The notes under the pieces are model-generated. The model was given only the letters and a program-made list of their open reading frames with translations, was not told the DNA's origin and did no database searches. Made by a program: the position numbers and the translations under genes. This document shows, piece by piece, positions 7,716 to 14,292 of a stretch of 15,431 nucleotides of DNA. Source of the stretch: Verrucomicrobia bacterium UBA3063 (lineage in GTDB: Bacteria; Verrucomicrobiota; Verrucomicrobiia; Methylacidiphilales; Verrucolacustridaceae); NCBI GenBank assembly GCA_002366885.1, contig DFCD01000055.1:15289-30719 (forward strand), written 5' to 3'. Each line of letters begins with the position of its first letter. Positions within the stretch are counted from its first letter, which is position 1.

Positions 7716-8864
7716 GTGAAAGGCGCAAGGACTTCCTGGCTACGGCTGGCTGCAGCCGTCTGGTTGGGCGCGGTTGTCTGGATGCCCGCGCAGAGCCTTC
7801 CGCCTGAGGATGCTTCCGGCGCGGTCTGGGACGCGGCGGCCACGGGTTTGTGCCCGGAGTGGTTCGGCCCGGTGCAAACGGCATCCGGCGCGAACATGAC
7901 CGTCTGGAGGGCGGCCATCCGTCCCCCTGCCGGGCAATCCCGTCTAGCGGTCACGCTTCTTTTTGAGGAGAGCCAGGGCGGGTTTGCCCGCCTGATCTGG
8001 CTTGGGCCGGGAAGGGCGGTGACCATCTGCGGCAATCTTTACGAGGGGGCGGCTCCCCTGCATCTCCGCACGCTGCTCCTGGACCGGGAGACTCTGGCCG
8101 GGCCCGGGCAGCTCGTTCTCGAGGCCACCGGTACCCGTCCGGTTCTGGCCCGCGCGGAACTTTTTTGGGTCGAGCCCCTCGTGCTCGCCGCGCCCGGCGA
8201 CCGGGCACCTGGGCTTTATCTGGCACCTTCGGGAAGGATTTTTCCCGCCGATGAGCTCCGGGGAGAGGGCAGGCGTGCTCCCAGCGATGAAAGGAAGGGA
8301 CGGATCGTCGATGCGGTGCTGGATGCCGGCCCTGTAAAAATCCAGCCGCGCACACCCGTGCGGTTTGTCGCCCCGTTTACCGGTTCCCCCTCGCATGCGA
8401 GAATCGAGGCGCAGGTGGCGGGATTGGCCCCCGGAGAGGAGCCGTCCTTGTGGGTCAATGGACGGCCGATCGCCGCCGTCTCCGTGGAGCTTCCGGGGCT
8501 GGAGGATGCGGGTTACCGGTGGACGGGCGAGGGGTTTTCCTACGGAGGCTGGCGGACGGTGACCGCGATGGTTCCTTCCGGGTGGATTACCGCGGGCGAA
8601 AACCAGATTGATTGGCACTGCCCCGATGCGGGTGCGGGGATTACCGTGCGAAATATCCGCCTTCAGGTCGCTTACGATGCCGCCGGATCGGTCTGGCGCC
8701 CGGCCTCGACGGCCCCGCCGGGAGTCGCCGCCAGTTCGGCAGGTTTTTCACCCGCCCCATCCGCTCCCCCCGTCGCTCCCACCGCTCCCGCCGCTCCCGC
8801 CGCTCCCCGCCTGAGGCTGGGGTTGTCTTCCTCCTCGGCCACGGTAGGTTTAAGACCAGAATGA
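7716..8864 (+). CDS. Secreted protein of unknown function inside T2SS operon (gene X)
   Basis: I do not recognise this 382-aa protein. It starts at a GTG (7716) without a clear Shine-Dalgarno. That start gives a convincing signal peptide: basic KGARTSWLR, hydrophobic LAAAVWLGAVVW, cleavage near PAQS (about residue 27). The mature part looks all-beta and falls into two blocks: about 35-160 (ending RAELFWVEPLVL) and about 195-320 (VDAVLDAGPVKI ... GITVRNIRLQVAY). The second resembles a jelly-roll or galactose-binding-like fold with the pattern SLWVNGR and WITAGENQIDWHC. Cysteines are at 46, 105 and 302. Residues 322-363 are a Pro/Ala/Ser-rich tail. It is not one of the standard Gsp proteins. 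Its stop overlaps the gspG start (ATGA), so it is made together with the pseudopilins. It may be a lineage-specific periplasmic or surface T2SS component, or a dedicated substrate or adaptor; both are inference. Confidence 0.75.
   Translation: MKGARTSWLRLAAAVWLGAVVWMPAQSLPPEDASGAVWDAAATGLCPEWFGPVQTASGANMTVWRAAIRPPAGQSRLAVTLLFEESQGGFARLIWLGPGRAVTICGNLYEGAAPLHLRTLLLDRETLAGPGQLVLEATGTRPVLARAELFWVEPLVLAAPGDRAPGLYLAPSGRIFPADELRGEGRRAPSDERKGRIVDAVLDAGPVKIQPRTPVRFVAPFTGSPSHARIEAQVAGLAPGEEPSLWVNGRPIAAVSVELPGLEDAGYRWTGEGFSYGGWRTVTAMVPSGWITAGENQIDWHCPDAGAGITVRNIRLQVAYDAAGSVWRPASTAPPGVAASSAGFSPAPSAPPVAPTAPAAPAAPRLRLGLSSSSATVGLRPE
8761..8808 (+). repeat. Nine-base tandem repeat coding the Pro/Ala tail of gene X
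   Basis: Imperfect tandem copies of a 9-base unit close to CCGCTCCCG; three in a row occupy 8782-8808, with degenerate copies before them from 8761. In the frame of gene X they encode repeated P-T/A-A-P units. This is a likely slippage-prone low-complexity stretch, which would vary tail length in 3-residue steps. Confidence 0.6.
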
Positions 8865-9277
8865 TTCCCAGAATTCCATGGCTCCGGCGGCAACGTCCTT
8901 CGCCGTCCGGATTCACCCTCATCGAGATCATGCTGGTGGTGGGCATCATCACCGTGCTGATGGGTTCGGCCATTTTCATGCTCACGGGCAACCTGGAATT
9001 CGCGAAAGAGCAGCGGGCTCGGGGTGACATTCAGGCCATCGTCACGCAGGTCCGGATGTTTGAGATGAAAAGCGGTGGCGTCCCCCTCAGCCAGTCTCAG
9101 GGTCTGCAGGCTTTGGTCGGCAAAGGGAAGGGATTTGAGGAGTTGCCGAAGGATCCTTGGGGGGAAGATTACCTTTACAAGGTGGACGCCTCCTCGCCCA
9201 AGGGGTTCAAAGTCTACTCCAAGGGGCCGGACCGTCAGGACAACAGCGGGGGCGGGGACGACGTCACCTCCAAATAA
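8861..9277 (+). CDS. gspG: Major pseudopilin GspG
   Basis: A 138-aa protein starting at the ATG that overlaps the stop of gene X. A 17-residue leader (MIPRIPWLRRQRPSPSG, basic) is followed by the prepilin peptidase site G17/F18 and the mature N-terminus FTLIEIMLVVGIITVLMG, with the conserved Glu at +5 (E22) and a single hydrophobic helix. The C-terminal part has the GspG signature: LPKDPWGEDYLYKV, then FKVYSKGPDRQDNSGGGDDV. The latter corresponds to the calcium-binding loop of the major pseudopilin, with its acidic residues kept. GspG is processed at the inner membrane by the prepilin peptidase GspO/PilD (not in this window) and polymerises into the periplasmic pseudopilus that pushes substrates through GspD. 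The length is typical for GspG. Confidence 0.95.
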   Translation: MIPRIPWLRRQRPSPSGFTLIEIMLVVGIITVLMGSAIFMLTGNLEFAKEQRARGDIQAIVTQVRMFEMKSGGVPLSQSQGLQALVGKGKGFEELPKDPWGEDYLYKVDASSPKGFKVYSKGPDRQDNSGGGDDVTSK

Positions 9278-9298
9278 GGGGGTGGTTGGGAAGTTGTC

Positions 9299-9757
9299 AT
9301 GAGACTGCGCCCAGCCTCTGCGGCGGGCTTCACGTTACTGGAAATCGTTTTGGCGGTGGGGATCGGCGTGATTTTCATGGGGGGGGCGGTGGTTTTTCTC
9401 TCCAGCACCGCGGGGGACCGGGAACTGGACCAGTCCCGCAGGATGATCGAGGAGGAGGCGGGGGCGGCGAGGGAGAAAGCTCTTGGATCGGGCCGGCAGC
9501 AACGGATCCGGCTGGACGCCGGCGGGGTGGGCGGCCGGGAGTTTCCCGGCGGGGTGGAGATGGATCTGATCACGCCTCAGGACCTCGCCCGGGGCCGGCG
9601 AGGTTGGGGTAAGCCGGACAACTACCAATGGCTGGTCACCGGGGGTGGCCTCGTTGAGCCCATCCGCGTTCGTCTCCGTCACGGGGAGAACAAGGAGGAG
9701 TTTGAATTCAGCGCCCTCACCGGGGAATCCGTGACGCGGCCGGCGGAAAAACCATGA
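9299..9757 (+). CDS. gspH: Minor pseudopilin GspH-like
   Basis: A 152-aa protein with a short leader, MRLRPASAAG, the cleavage site G10/F11, and mature FTLLEIVLAVGIGVIFMGGAVVFL with Glu at +5 (E15). The globular part reads QRIRLDAGG ... FPGGVEMDLIT ... EPIRVRLRHGENKEEFEFSALTG, which fits the beta-rich GspH/FimT-like fold with its C-terminal LxxLTG-type ending. GspH links the pseudopilus tip complex (I-J-K) to the GspG shaft. It follows gspG after 21 bases that contain a GGGA-type ribosome site, and its TGA overlaps the gspI ATG. The assignment as H rests on position and these motifs; sequence conservation in this family is low. Confidence 0.85.
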   Translation: MRLRPASAAGFTLLEIVLAVGIGVIFMGGAVVFLSSTAGDRELDQSRRMIEEEAGAAREKALGSGRQQRIRLDAGGVGGREFPGGVEMDLITPQDLARGRRGWGKPDNYQWLVTGGGLVEPIRVRLRHGENKEEFEFSALTGESVTRPAEKP

Positions 9758-10152
9758 GGGCCCCCGCCTTCACCCTGATCGAGGTCATGCTGGCGGTGGC
9801 CATCTTTGCCTTTGCCGTGGTGGGGTTCTCGGTCGCCCTCAACGATATCCTCGGGGTGAATTCCGAAATCCTCCGGACGGCGCAGCGCAGACAGGCGATC
9901 GAGTCCGCCGCGGCGCGGGTCCTGGCCTTCAGCAACAACCTGAGCGAGAGCGGCTGGACCCCGGTGCCGGGTTGGGGATCCGAAAAGACCTGGACCCTTG
10001 CGCAGAGGGTTCAGCCCGTGCTGGTCAACGTCCCCGGCCCCAACAACGCCGCCTTGCCTCTCGGGGGCTGGTGGCAGGTCGAACTCCAGGCGCTGGATGA
10101 GCGCAAGAAGCCGGTGGACCGGGTTTCCGTGCTTCTGTGGGGGCAGCGGTGA
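9754..10152 (+). CDS. gspI: Minor pseudopilin GspI
   Basis: A 132-aa protein with a 5-residue leader, MRAPA, and mature FTLIEVMLAVAIFAFAVVGF with Glu at +5 (E10). The residue before the cleavage site is Ala, not the usual Gly. The C-terminal block GGWWQVELQALDERKKPVDRVSVLL matches the GspI ending (a W-x-V-x-V strand pattern followed by a last strand). GspI is the core of the quasi-helical tip complex with GspJ and GspK. The ATG overlaps the gspH stop, and the TGA overlaps the GTG of gspJ. Confidence 0.88.
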   Translation: MRAPAFTLIEVMLAVAIFAFAVVGFSVALNDILGVNSEILRTAQRRQAIESAAARVLAFSNNLSESGWTPVPGWGSEKTWTLAQRVQPVLVNVPGPNNAALPLGGWWQVELQALDERKKPVDRVSVLLWGQR

Positions 10153-10844
10153 CCCCGCGCGGGCAGTCCGCCCGACGGGCGTTCACCCTCATCGAGGTGA
10201 CCCTGGGGCTGGCCATCCTCGTCCTGATTTTCGGCGTGATTTTTCAGCTGGTGCAGATGTCGGTGCTGGGGGCCGATGCCGCCGGACAGAACAGCCGGCG
10301 CAGCCGGGAAATCACGGGGCTTTTCGCCCTGGTGCGGCAGCTTTGCCTGGATCTTTCCGTTCGCTCGCAAATGAGCCTTGTGCCGCGCGCCTCGGGTCGC
10401 GGATACGACCTGGTCCTTTCCTCGGCTCCCATGGCCATTTTGCCCGAACGCCAGGGAGGGGCGAACTCCCTGAGGTTTTCCCTGCAAAAGGATCCCACCG
10501 GCGGCGGGCAGTCGCTCGTGTTGCAGGAAATTTTCGTCCAGACCAACGCCCTCGGCCTTTCCGCGGAGGGGGAGACAAACTCCTTTGTGCTCATGCGGGA
10601 TATCGTGTCCCTGGAATGGCTGGCGGGCACTCCCCTCGACCGCGAATCCGAGCCGACGCAATGGACGGACGCCATCAAGCCCGCTTACCTCAAGCTGGTG
10701 CTGGCCCGGAAGGAGGGGGACAGAATTTGGACCAACACCGGGATTTTCTGGATTCCCACCGGTTACGGGCCCTCGGGACAGCCTCCGGTGGACCCGCTCA
10801 CCCGCGGTCCCCTGACGGTGACCAACACCAACTCCGTCCCATGA
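10149..10844 (+). CDS. gspJ: Minor pseudopilin GspJ
   Basis: A 231-aa protein. The GTG at 10149 is preferred because it gives the same 4-base stop-start overlap (GTGA) as its neighbours; another GTG at 10137 would add four residues. The basic leader MTPRGQSARRA is followed by FTLIEVTLGLAILVLIFGVIF with Glu at +5 (E16). As in GspI, the -1 residue is Ala. The large globular domain (about 190 residues) fits GspJ, the largest of the H-I-J group, and its place between gspI and gspK confirms it. GspJ sits in the pseudopilus tip under GspK. The Cys in QLCLDL is the only one I see in the protein. Confidence 0.88.
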   Translation: MTPRGQSARRAFTLIEVTLGLAILVLIFGVIFQLVQMSVLGADAAGQNSRRSREITGLFALVRQLCLDLSVRSQMSLVPRASGRGYDLVLSSAPMAILPERQGGANSLRFSLQKDPTGGGQSLVLQEIFVQTNALGLSAEGETNSFVLMRDIVSLEWLAGTPLDRESEPTQWTDAIKPAYLKLVLARKEGDRIWTNTGIFWIPTGYGPSGQPPVDPLTRGPLTVTNTNSVP

Positions 10845-11791
10845 AAAGTCTTTCTTGCCGGTGTTTTGCCGCCTCCTCCGGAGTGGCCCTGATCGTGGTT
10901 TTGTGGGCGGTGGCCCTGATCTCGGTCGCCATGCTCGGATTGGCGGCGATCCTTCAGCGCCAGCTCGGGCAGGAAGTCGCCGCGCTCCAAAACGCACGGG
11001 CGGTCCTCGTGGCGGAATCCGGGCTGCAAATGGCGCTGCATCCCCAGATTCAGCCGGCCATGACCACCGAGGCCTCCCGTCTTCTCAGCGCACAGCTGCA
11101 GCAGGGGTGGGCTGTCCCGGTCCGTTTCGAGGTGGGGGCGGAAGACCTGCGCGGCGAGGACGGCAAAATCAACCTGAATTCCTTCGATGCCAACACTCCC
11201 GCCGGCCGGGAGTTCCTGCGCAGGGTTTTGACCAACCTGCTCGGCTCCTGGGATGTCAATCCGACCACATCCTCGGCCTTCATCGACGGCCTGACGGACT
11301 ATCTGGACGCGGACAAAAACGCCGCCGGCTCCAATGAGGCCACCGAAATTCCCGGCCGGATCGACGGCCCCCTGGAGCGGCTGGATGATCTGGCCAAGAT
11401 TTCCGGATGGAGTGCGGTCCTGGAGGAGGCCACCGTCAAAAACTGGCAGGACAAGTTCACCATCTACGGCTCCGGAAAACTTTCCCTGAAAAATGCGGAT
11501 CAGGACGTGATCGAGGCCTGGCTGGGATTGAGCGCGGGCGCCGCGGCGGAATTTGTCCGGGTCCGGCTGGGCCCCGACCAGGTGTTTGGAAGCCAGGATG
11601 ACCTGGTCAACCCCGCCCTGCTGGGGAGCCTCTCCCCGGAAATCCAGGCAAGGGTGAACCTTGCTTCCGAAGATCTTTGGCGGGTGACCTCGACGGGGTA
11701 TGTGGGCGAGGTTAAAAGAACCGTCGTGGCGTTGATTTCACGAAACCCCCCCCAGGTCAAAGCCCGTTGGGTGCGGGAGAACCGGGAATGA
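10841..11791 (+). CDS. gspK: Pseudopilus tip protein GspK
   Basis: A 316-aa protein from the ATG that overlaps the gspJ stop. The leader ends at SSG14, followed by VALIVVLWAVALISVAMLGL. As is usual for GspK, the mature N-terminus lacks the +5 Glu (V19 here), which lets it cap the filament. The body shows the GspK pattern: GEDGKINLNSFD, then an alpha-helical insertion with a Ca-site-like DYLDADKN (153-160) and SNEATEI, the segment PLERLDDLAKISGWS, and a second GKLSLKNADQDVIEAWLGL repeat resembling the NxNTA motif. The family's usual DW is DY here. The length matches GspK (about 300-330 aa). It forms the tip that is thought to contact substrate. Confidence 0.92.
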   Translation: MKSLSCRCFAASSGVALIVVLWAVALISVAMLGLAAILQRQLGQEVAALQNARAVLVAESGLQMALHPQIQPAMTTEASRLLSAQLQQGWAVPVRFEVGAEDLRGEDGKINLNSFDANTPAGREFLRRVLTNLLGSWDVNPTTSSAFIDGLTDYLDADKNAAGSNEATEIPGRIDGPLERLDDLAKISGWSAVLEEATVKNWQDKFTIYGSGKLSLKNADQDVIEAWLGLSAGAAAEFVRVRLGPDQVFGSQDDLVNPALLGSLSPEIQARVNLASEDLWRVTSTGYVGEVKRTVVALISRNPPQVKARWVRENRE

Positions 11792-13158
11792 GGCTCGGGT
11801 CGTTGGGCAAAAAAGAACCGGCGCGAACCGGAAAAGCCAAGGCCGCGCCACCCGCAACGGGATCCTCGGTGATTTTTCCGGGACCGGAGGCCTGGGAGAT
11901 CTGGAGCGGCCCTTCCGGGCAGGCGGTTTGCTCGGGATCCGCCGAGCTTCCCGGAAAACTCCGGGCTGGGCCCGGATCCGTGATGGGGCTTCCCTCCCGA
12001 TCTTTTTTTTCCATGCCGCTGTGGGTGCCGGTGGTGGAGGACAGTCCCGCCCGGGAGCAGACCCAGATCAAGCTGGAGATGAAGGGAATGCTTGGAGCCG
12101 TCCCGGACTCGGCGGTCTGGAGCTTTGAGGGCATCCGTCGGGAGCAGGGGCCCCCGGGAGCGGACGGGGAAACGGTGGCCCGGCAACTCGAGTCCACCGC
12201 CGTTTTGGCCACTCCTTTTCCGGAAGAATGGCTGGTGGAGGAGACGGTCCGGCATGAGCCGGCGGGCCGGATGCTTGCCGCCCCGGCGGGCGGAGCCTGT
12301 GGGGTGTTACGCCGGGAACTGGGAAAGTGGGTGGCCGATTTTTACCAGGGAGGAAAATGGCTTCACACCCAGCCGCTGCTTGCCGAGTCCTTGGATGCGT
12401 CGGCGGCCGTGGAGCTGGCCGCCACGGAGGCCCAGCTCGCCGGGGAGGGAATCCTCGGGGCGGTCGATGCGTGGCTGATCCGCGATGCGGTCTCCGGTGT
12501 CTCCGCGGAGCTTTCCCGGGGTTTGAGCGCCCCCGTGCGTTTGGAGCAGCGGGTTGCCCCCGCGCCGGTCCGGGAAGCCTGGAGCCTGCCGCCGCCGGCT
12601 CTGACCGAGTTGCGGTTAAGGCGTGCCGCCGGGGCGCGGCGGACCCGGATGATCCGCCTGGGGTTGGCAATCTATCTCGGCGTGATTTTTCTTTTGGCGG
12701 GTGTTTTGGCCTGGCCGGTGGCCCGGCTGCACCTGCTTCGTCGTGAGCTCGGGCGGATCGGCCCGGATGCGGACAACACCCGCAAGACGGCCCTGCTCTG
12801 GAGGGAGGCCGGCGCCTGGCTGGAGCCGAAGCGCAACGCCCTGGAGCTCCTTTGGCAGATATCGCGGCCTCTCATCGAAACCGATCCCGCCAAGATCGAG
12901 GGGGTGCGGCTCACTCTTTTCGACCTGAATACCAAACGGCTGTTGTTGCAGGGGGAGGGGCGGGATCTTGAGCTGGTGGAAAAATATCTGCAGTGGCTGA
13001 AAGCCGAGCCCGGCCTGGCCGGGTTCACCTGGAAAAACCCGCAACCCCGGCTTCTGCCGAACGGGAACGCCCAGTTCCAGGCCGAGGGGATTCTGCCCGG
13101 GGCTTCCGCCGAGGCGGGGGAAGGAGGAGAGGCAAATGCGAACCCTGACGCTCCATGA
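11788..13158 (+). CDS. gspL: Type II secretion platform protein GspL-like
   Basis: A 456-aa bitopic inner-membrane protein starting at the ATG overlapping the gspK stop. Residues 1-290 are a cytoplasmic domain that only faintly recalls the actin-like GspL/PilM fold: an early SVIFPGPEAWEIW strand pair and MGLPSRSFFSMPLWVPVVED, in the place of the family's LPxR ... ALPYxLEE. A single helix follows, LAIYLGVIFLLAGVLAWPVA (about 294-313), then a basic coiled-coil-like stretch (RLHLLRRELGRI) and a periplasmic ferredoxin-like domain (about 345-440, with IEGVRLTLFDL and FQAEGIL). This architecture and the place before a GspM-like gene support GspL, which bridges GspE to the periplasmic platform. No nucleotide-binding motif is visible. 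Residues 1-35 are Lys/Ala/Pro-rich and probably disordered. The end overlaps the next gene by 23 bases. Confidence 0.8.
   Translation: MRLGSLGKKEPARTGKAKAAPPATGSSVIFPGPEAWEIWSGPSGQAVCSGSAELPGKLRAGPGSVMGLPSRSFFSMPLWVPVVEDSPAREQTQIKLEMKGMLGAVPDSAVWSFEGIRREQGPPGADGETVARQLESTAVLATPFPEEWLVEETVRHEPAGRMLAAPAGGACGVLRRELGKWVADFYQGGKWLHTQPLLAESLDASAAVELAATEAQLAGEGILGAVDAWLIRDAVSGVSAELSRGLSAPVRLEQRVAPAPVREAWSLPPPALTELRLRRAAGARRTRMIRLGLAIYLGVIFLLAGVLAWPVARLHLLRRELGRIGPDADNTRKTALLWREAGAWLEPKRNALELLWQISRPLIETDPAKIEGVRLTLFDLNTKRLLLQGEGRDLELVEKYLQWLKAEPGLAGFTWKNPQPRLLPNGNAQFQAEGILPGASAEAGEGGEANANPDAP
13123..13128 (+). promoter_or_regulatory. Strong Shine-Dalgarno for the gspM-like gene, inside gspL
   Basis: GGAGGA lies seven bases before the ATG at 13136, within the 3' end of the gspL-like gene. 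It fixes the start of the next gene and gives it independent ribosome entry. Most other genes in the operon have poor sites and rely on stop-start overlap. Confidence 0.6.
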
Positions 13159-13663
13159 AAAAAAGCTGACTTTGCTCCTGCTGGCGGCACTCGCCGCCGG
13201 GGTCCACCTGTTGGGGATCAAGTTCGCCCTGGGATGGGACCGGGAAAACCGGCGCCGTCTGGCCGGGGTGAAGGAGGAGCTGGAAGAGGCGCGCTTCTGG
13301 ATTTCGCAGCAGGAGGAGTGGCGGAGCCGGGCGGAATGGCTGGAAAAAAACTTCCGGCCCGTGCCCGCGGAAAATCCGGCCCCGGCCCTGCAAAAAATGC
13401 TGCAGGGTGCTGCCTCCTCCGCCGGGCTCAAGGTGGAGGAACAGCGCCCGCCGGCGCCCAAACCGGGGGCAAGGTTTGTCCTCTACGCCAACAAAATGAA
13501 GCTGAGCGGAAGCCTGGAACAGTTTCTCAAGTGGCTGGTCGCGGTGTATCAGCCGGAAAAGGGCATCGCCGTTACCTCCCTCAGCCTGAAGATCGGCCCC
13601 GAGCCTCCCAAAATGGTCGGGGAGGCCGAGGTTTCGCAGTTTTTCCGCCCCAACAATCCATGA
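13136..13663 (+). CDS. gspM: Type II secretion platform protein GspM/PilO-like
   Basis: A 175-aa protein with a short cytoplasmic start (MRTLTLHEKK), one membrane helix (about 11-30, LTLLLLAALAAGVHLLGIKF), a charged coiled-coil segment (about 35-72, RRRLAGVKEELEEARFW) and a periplasmic ferredoxin-like domain (about 80-170, with LEQFLKWLVAVYQ and GIAVTSLSLKIG). This is the standard layout of GspM and PilO, which pair with GspL or PilN in the inner-membrane ring. It lies directly after the gspL-like gene and overlaps it by 23 bases with its own strong ribosome site. Sequence identity in this family is very low, so the call rests on architecture and order. Confidence 0.8.
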   Translation: MRTLTLHEKKLTLLLLAALAAGVHLLGIKFALGWDRENRRRLAGVKEELEEARFWISQQEEWRSRAEWLEKNFRPVPAENPAPALQKMLQGAASSAGLKVEEQRPPAPKPGARFVLYANKMKLSGSLEQFLKWLVAVYQPEKGIAVTSLSLKIGPEPPKMVGEAEVSQFFRPNNP

Positions 13664-14292
13664 TCAAGTTCTTCACACCCCTGGTGGGAGCATGGCTGGC
13701 CTTGGCAACGATCGGTTTAGGATCGGATTTGATGCCCCCTCTTCTTTCTTCCTCCTCCGCGCCGGCTACGGGTAGGGATGCTCTCCTGCCCACCAACCTC
13801 GATCCGGGGAGGTTCTCCGCCTTGGGCAGAAAGTCCCCTTTCACCCTCGCCTCGACCATCGGGGAAACCGCCGATTTCGCGAAGGATTTGGTTTTGGCCG
13901 GATACGTTCGGCTGGACGGGGAGGATCTTGTCATGGTGGCCAACCGCACCCGGCCAGAGCGGTTGCTGGTGGGAACCAAGCCTTCCGCCTCTGGCCAGGG
14001 AATGGTTTTGCTGAAAGTGGAGCGGGATCCCTCCGGGGATCCAGGCAAGCTCAAGGCCCAGATTCGCAAGGGCTCGGAAACCGCCACCCTGAAATATGAG
14101 GTGACCTCTCCCGGCGGCGCCGTGCCCCCCGGCCAGCCCCAGCCGGTCCAGGGACAACCAACCGCCCCCGGCCAGCCCGTCCCGGCCCAAGCCCAAACCC
14201 AGGCGCAGCCCGTTCCCGGCCAGCCCGCCTCCCAGAACCCCCCGGTGATCCGGCGCCGGGTGGTTCCGGTTCCTTCCCTCCCCGGCCGATGA
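13660..14292 (+). CDS. Pro/Gln-rich periplasmic protein, possible GspC/PilP-type secretin partner
   Basis: A 210-aa protein whose ATG overlaps the gspM-like stop and whose TGA overlaps the gspD start. The N-terminus has a hydrophobic stretch (FFTPLVGAWLALATIGL, residues 4-20) that could be a signal peptide or a membrane anchor. Residues 55-147 form a small domain with LVLAGYVRLDGEDLVMVANR, ERLLVGTK, GMVLLKVE and IRKGSETATLKYE. The run of short strands with an L-x-G start and a final strand after a glycine resembles the GspC HR domain or PilP, which binds the secretin N0 domain. Residues 150-197 are a low-complexity Pro/Gln/Ala/Gly linker (units of GQP, QPV, PVP) before a basic tail RRRVV. Position directly before the secretin, and no other GspC in view, make it the best candidate for the linker between platform and GspD. 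This is inference; the domain match is weak. Confidence 0.6.
   Translation: MIKFFTPLVGAWLALATIGLGSDLMPPLLSSSSAPATGRDALLPTNLDPGRFSALGRKSPFTLASTIGETADFAKDLVLAGYVRLDGEDLVMVANRTRPERLLVGTKPSASGQGMVLLKVERDPSGDPGKLKAQIRKGSETATLKYEVTSPGGAVPPGQPQPVQGQPTAPGQPVPAQAQTQAQPVPGQPASQNPPVIRRRVVPVPSLPGR

Noticed and set aside
9278..9290. GGGTGGTTG shared by the gspF-X spacer (7637) and the gspG-gspH spacer
   Set aside because: A nine-base match in G/T-rich spacer sequence is not convincing as a shared regulatory element.
9998..10840. Upstream in-frame extension of gspK through gspI and gspJ
   Set aside because: It is a shadow of gspI/gspJ. The ATG at 10841 gives a proper pseudopilin leader and the standard overlap.
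14029..14042. Short palindromic GGATCCC/GGGGATCC sequence in the candidate GspC-like gene
   Set aside because: It lies inside coding sequence, is short, and such GC-rich inverted repeats are expected by chance here.
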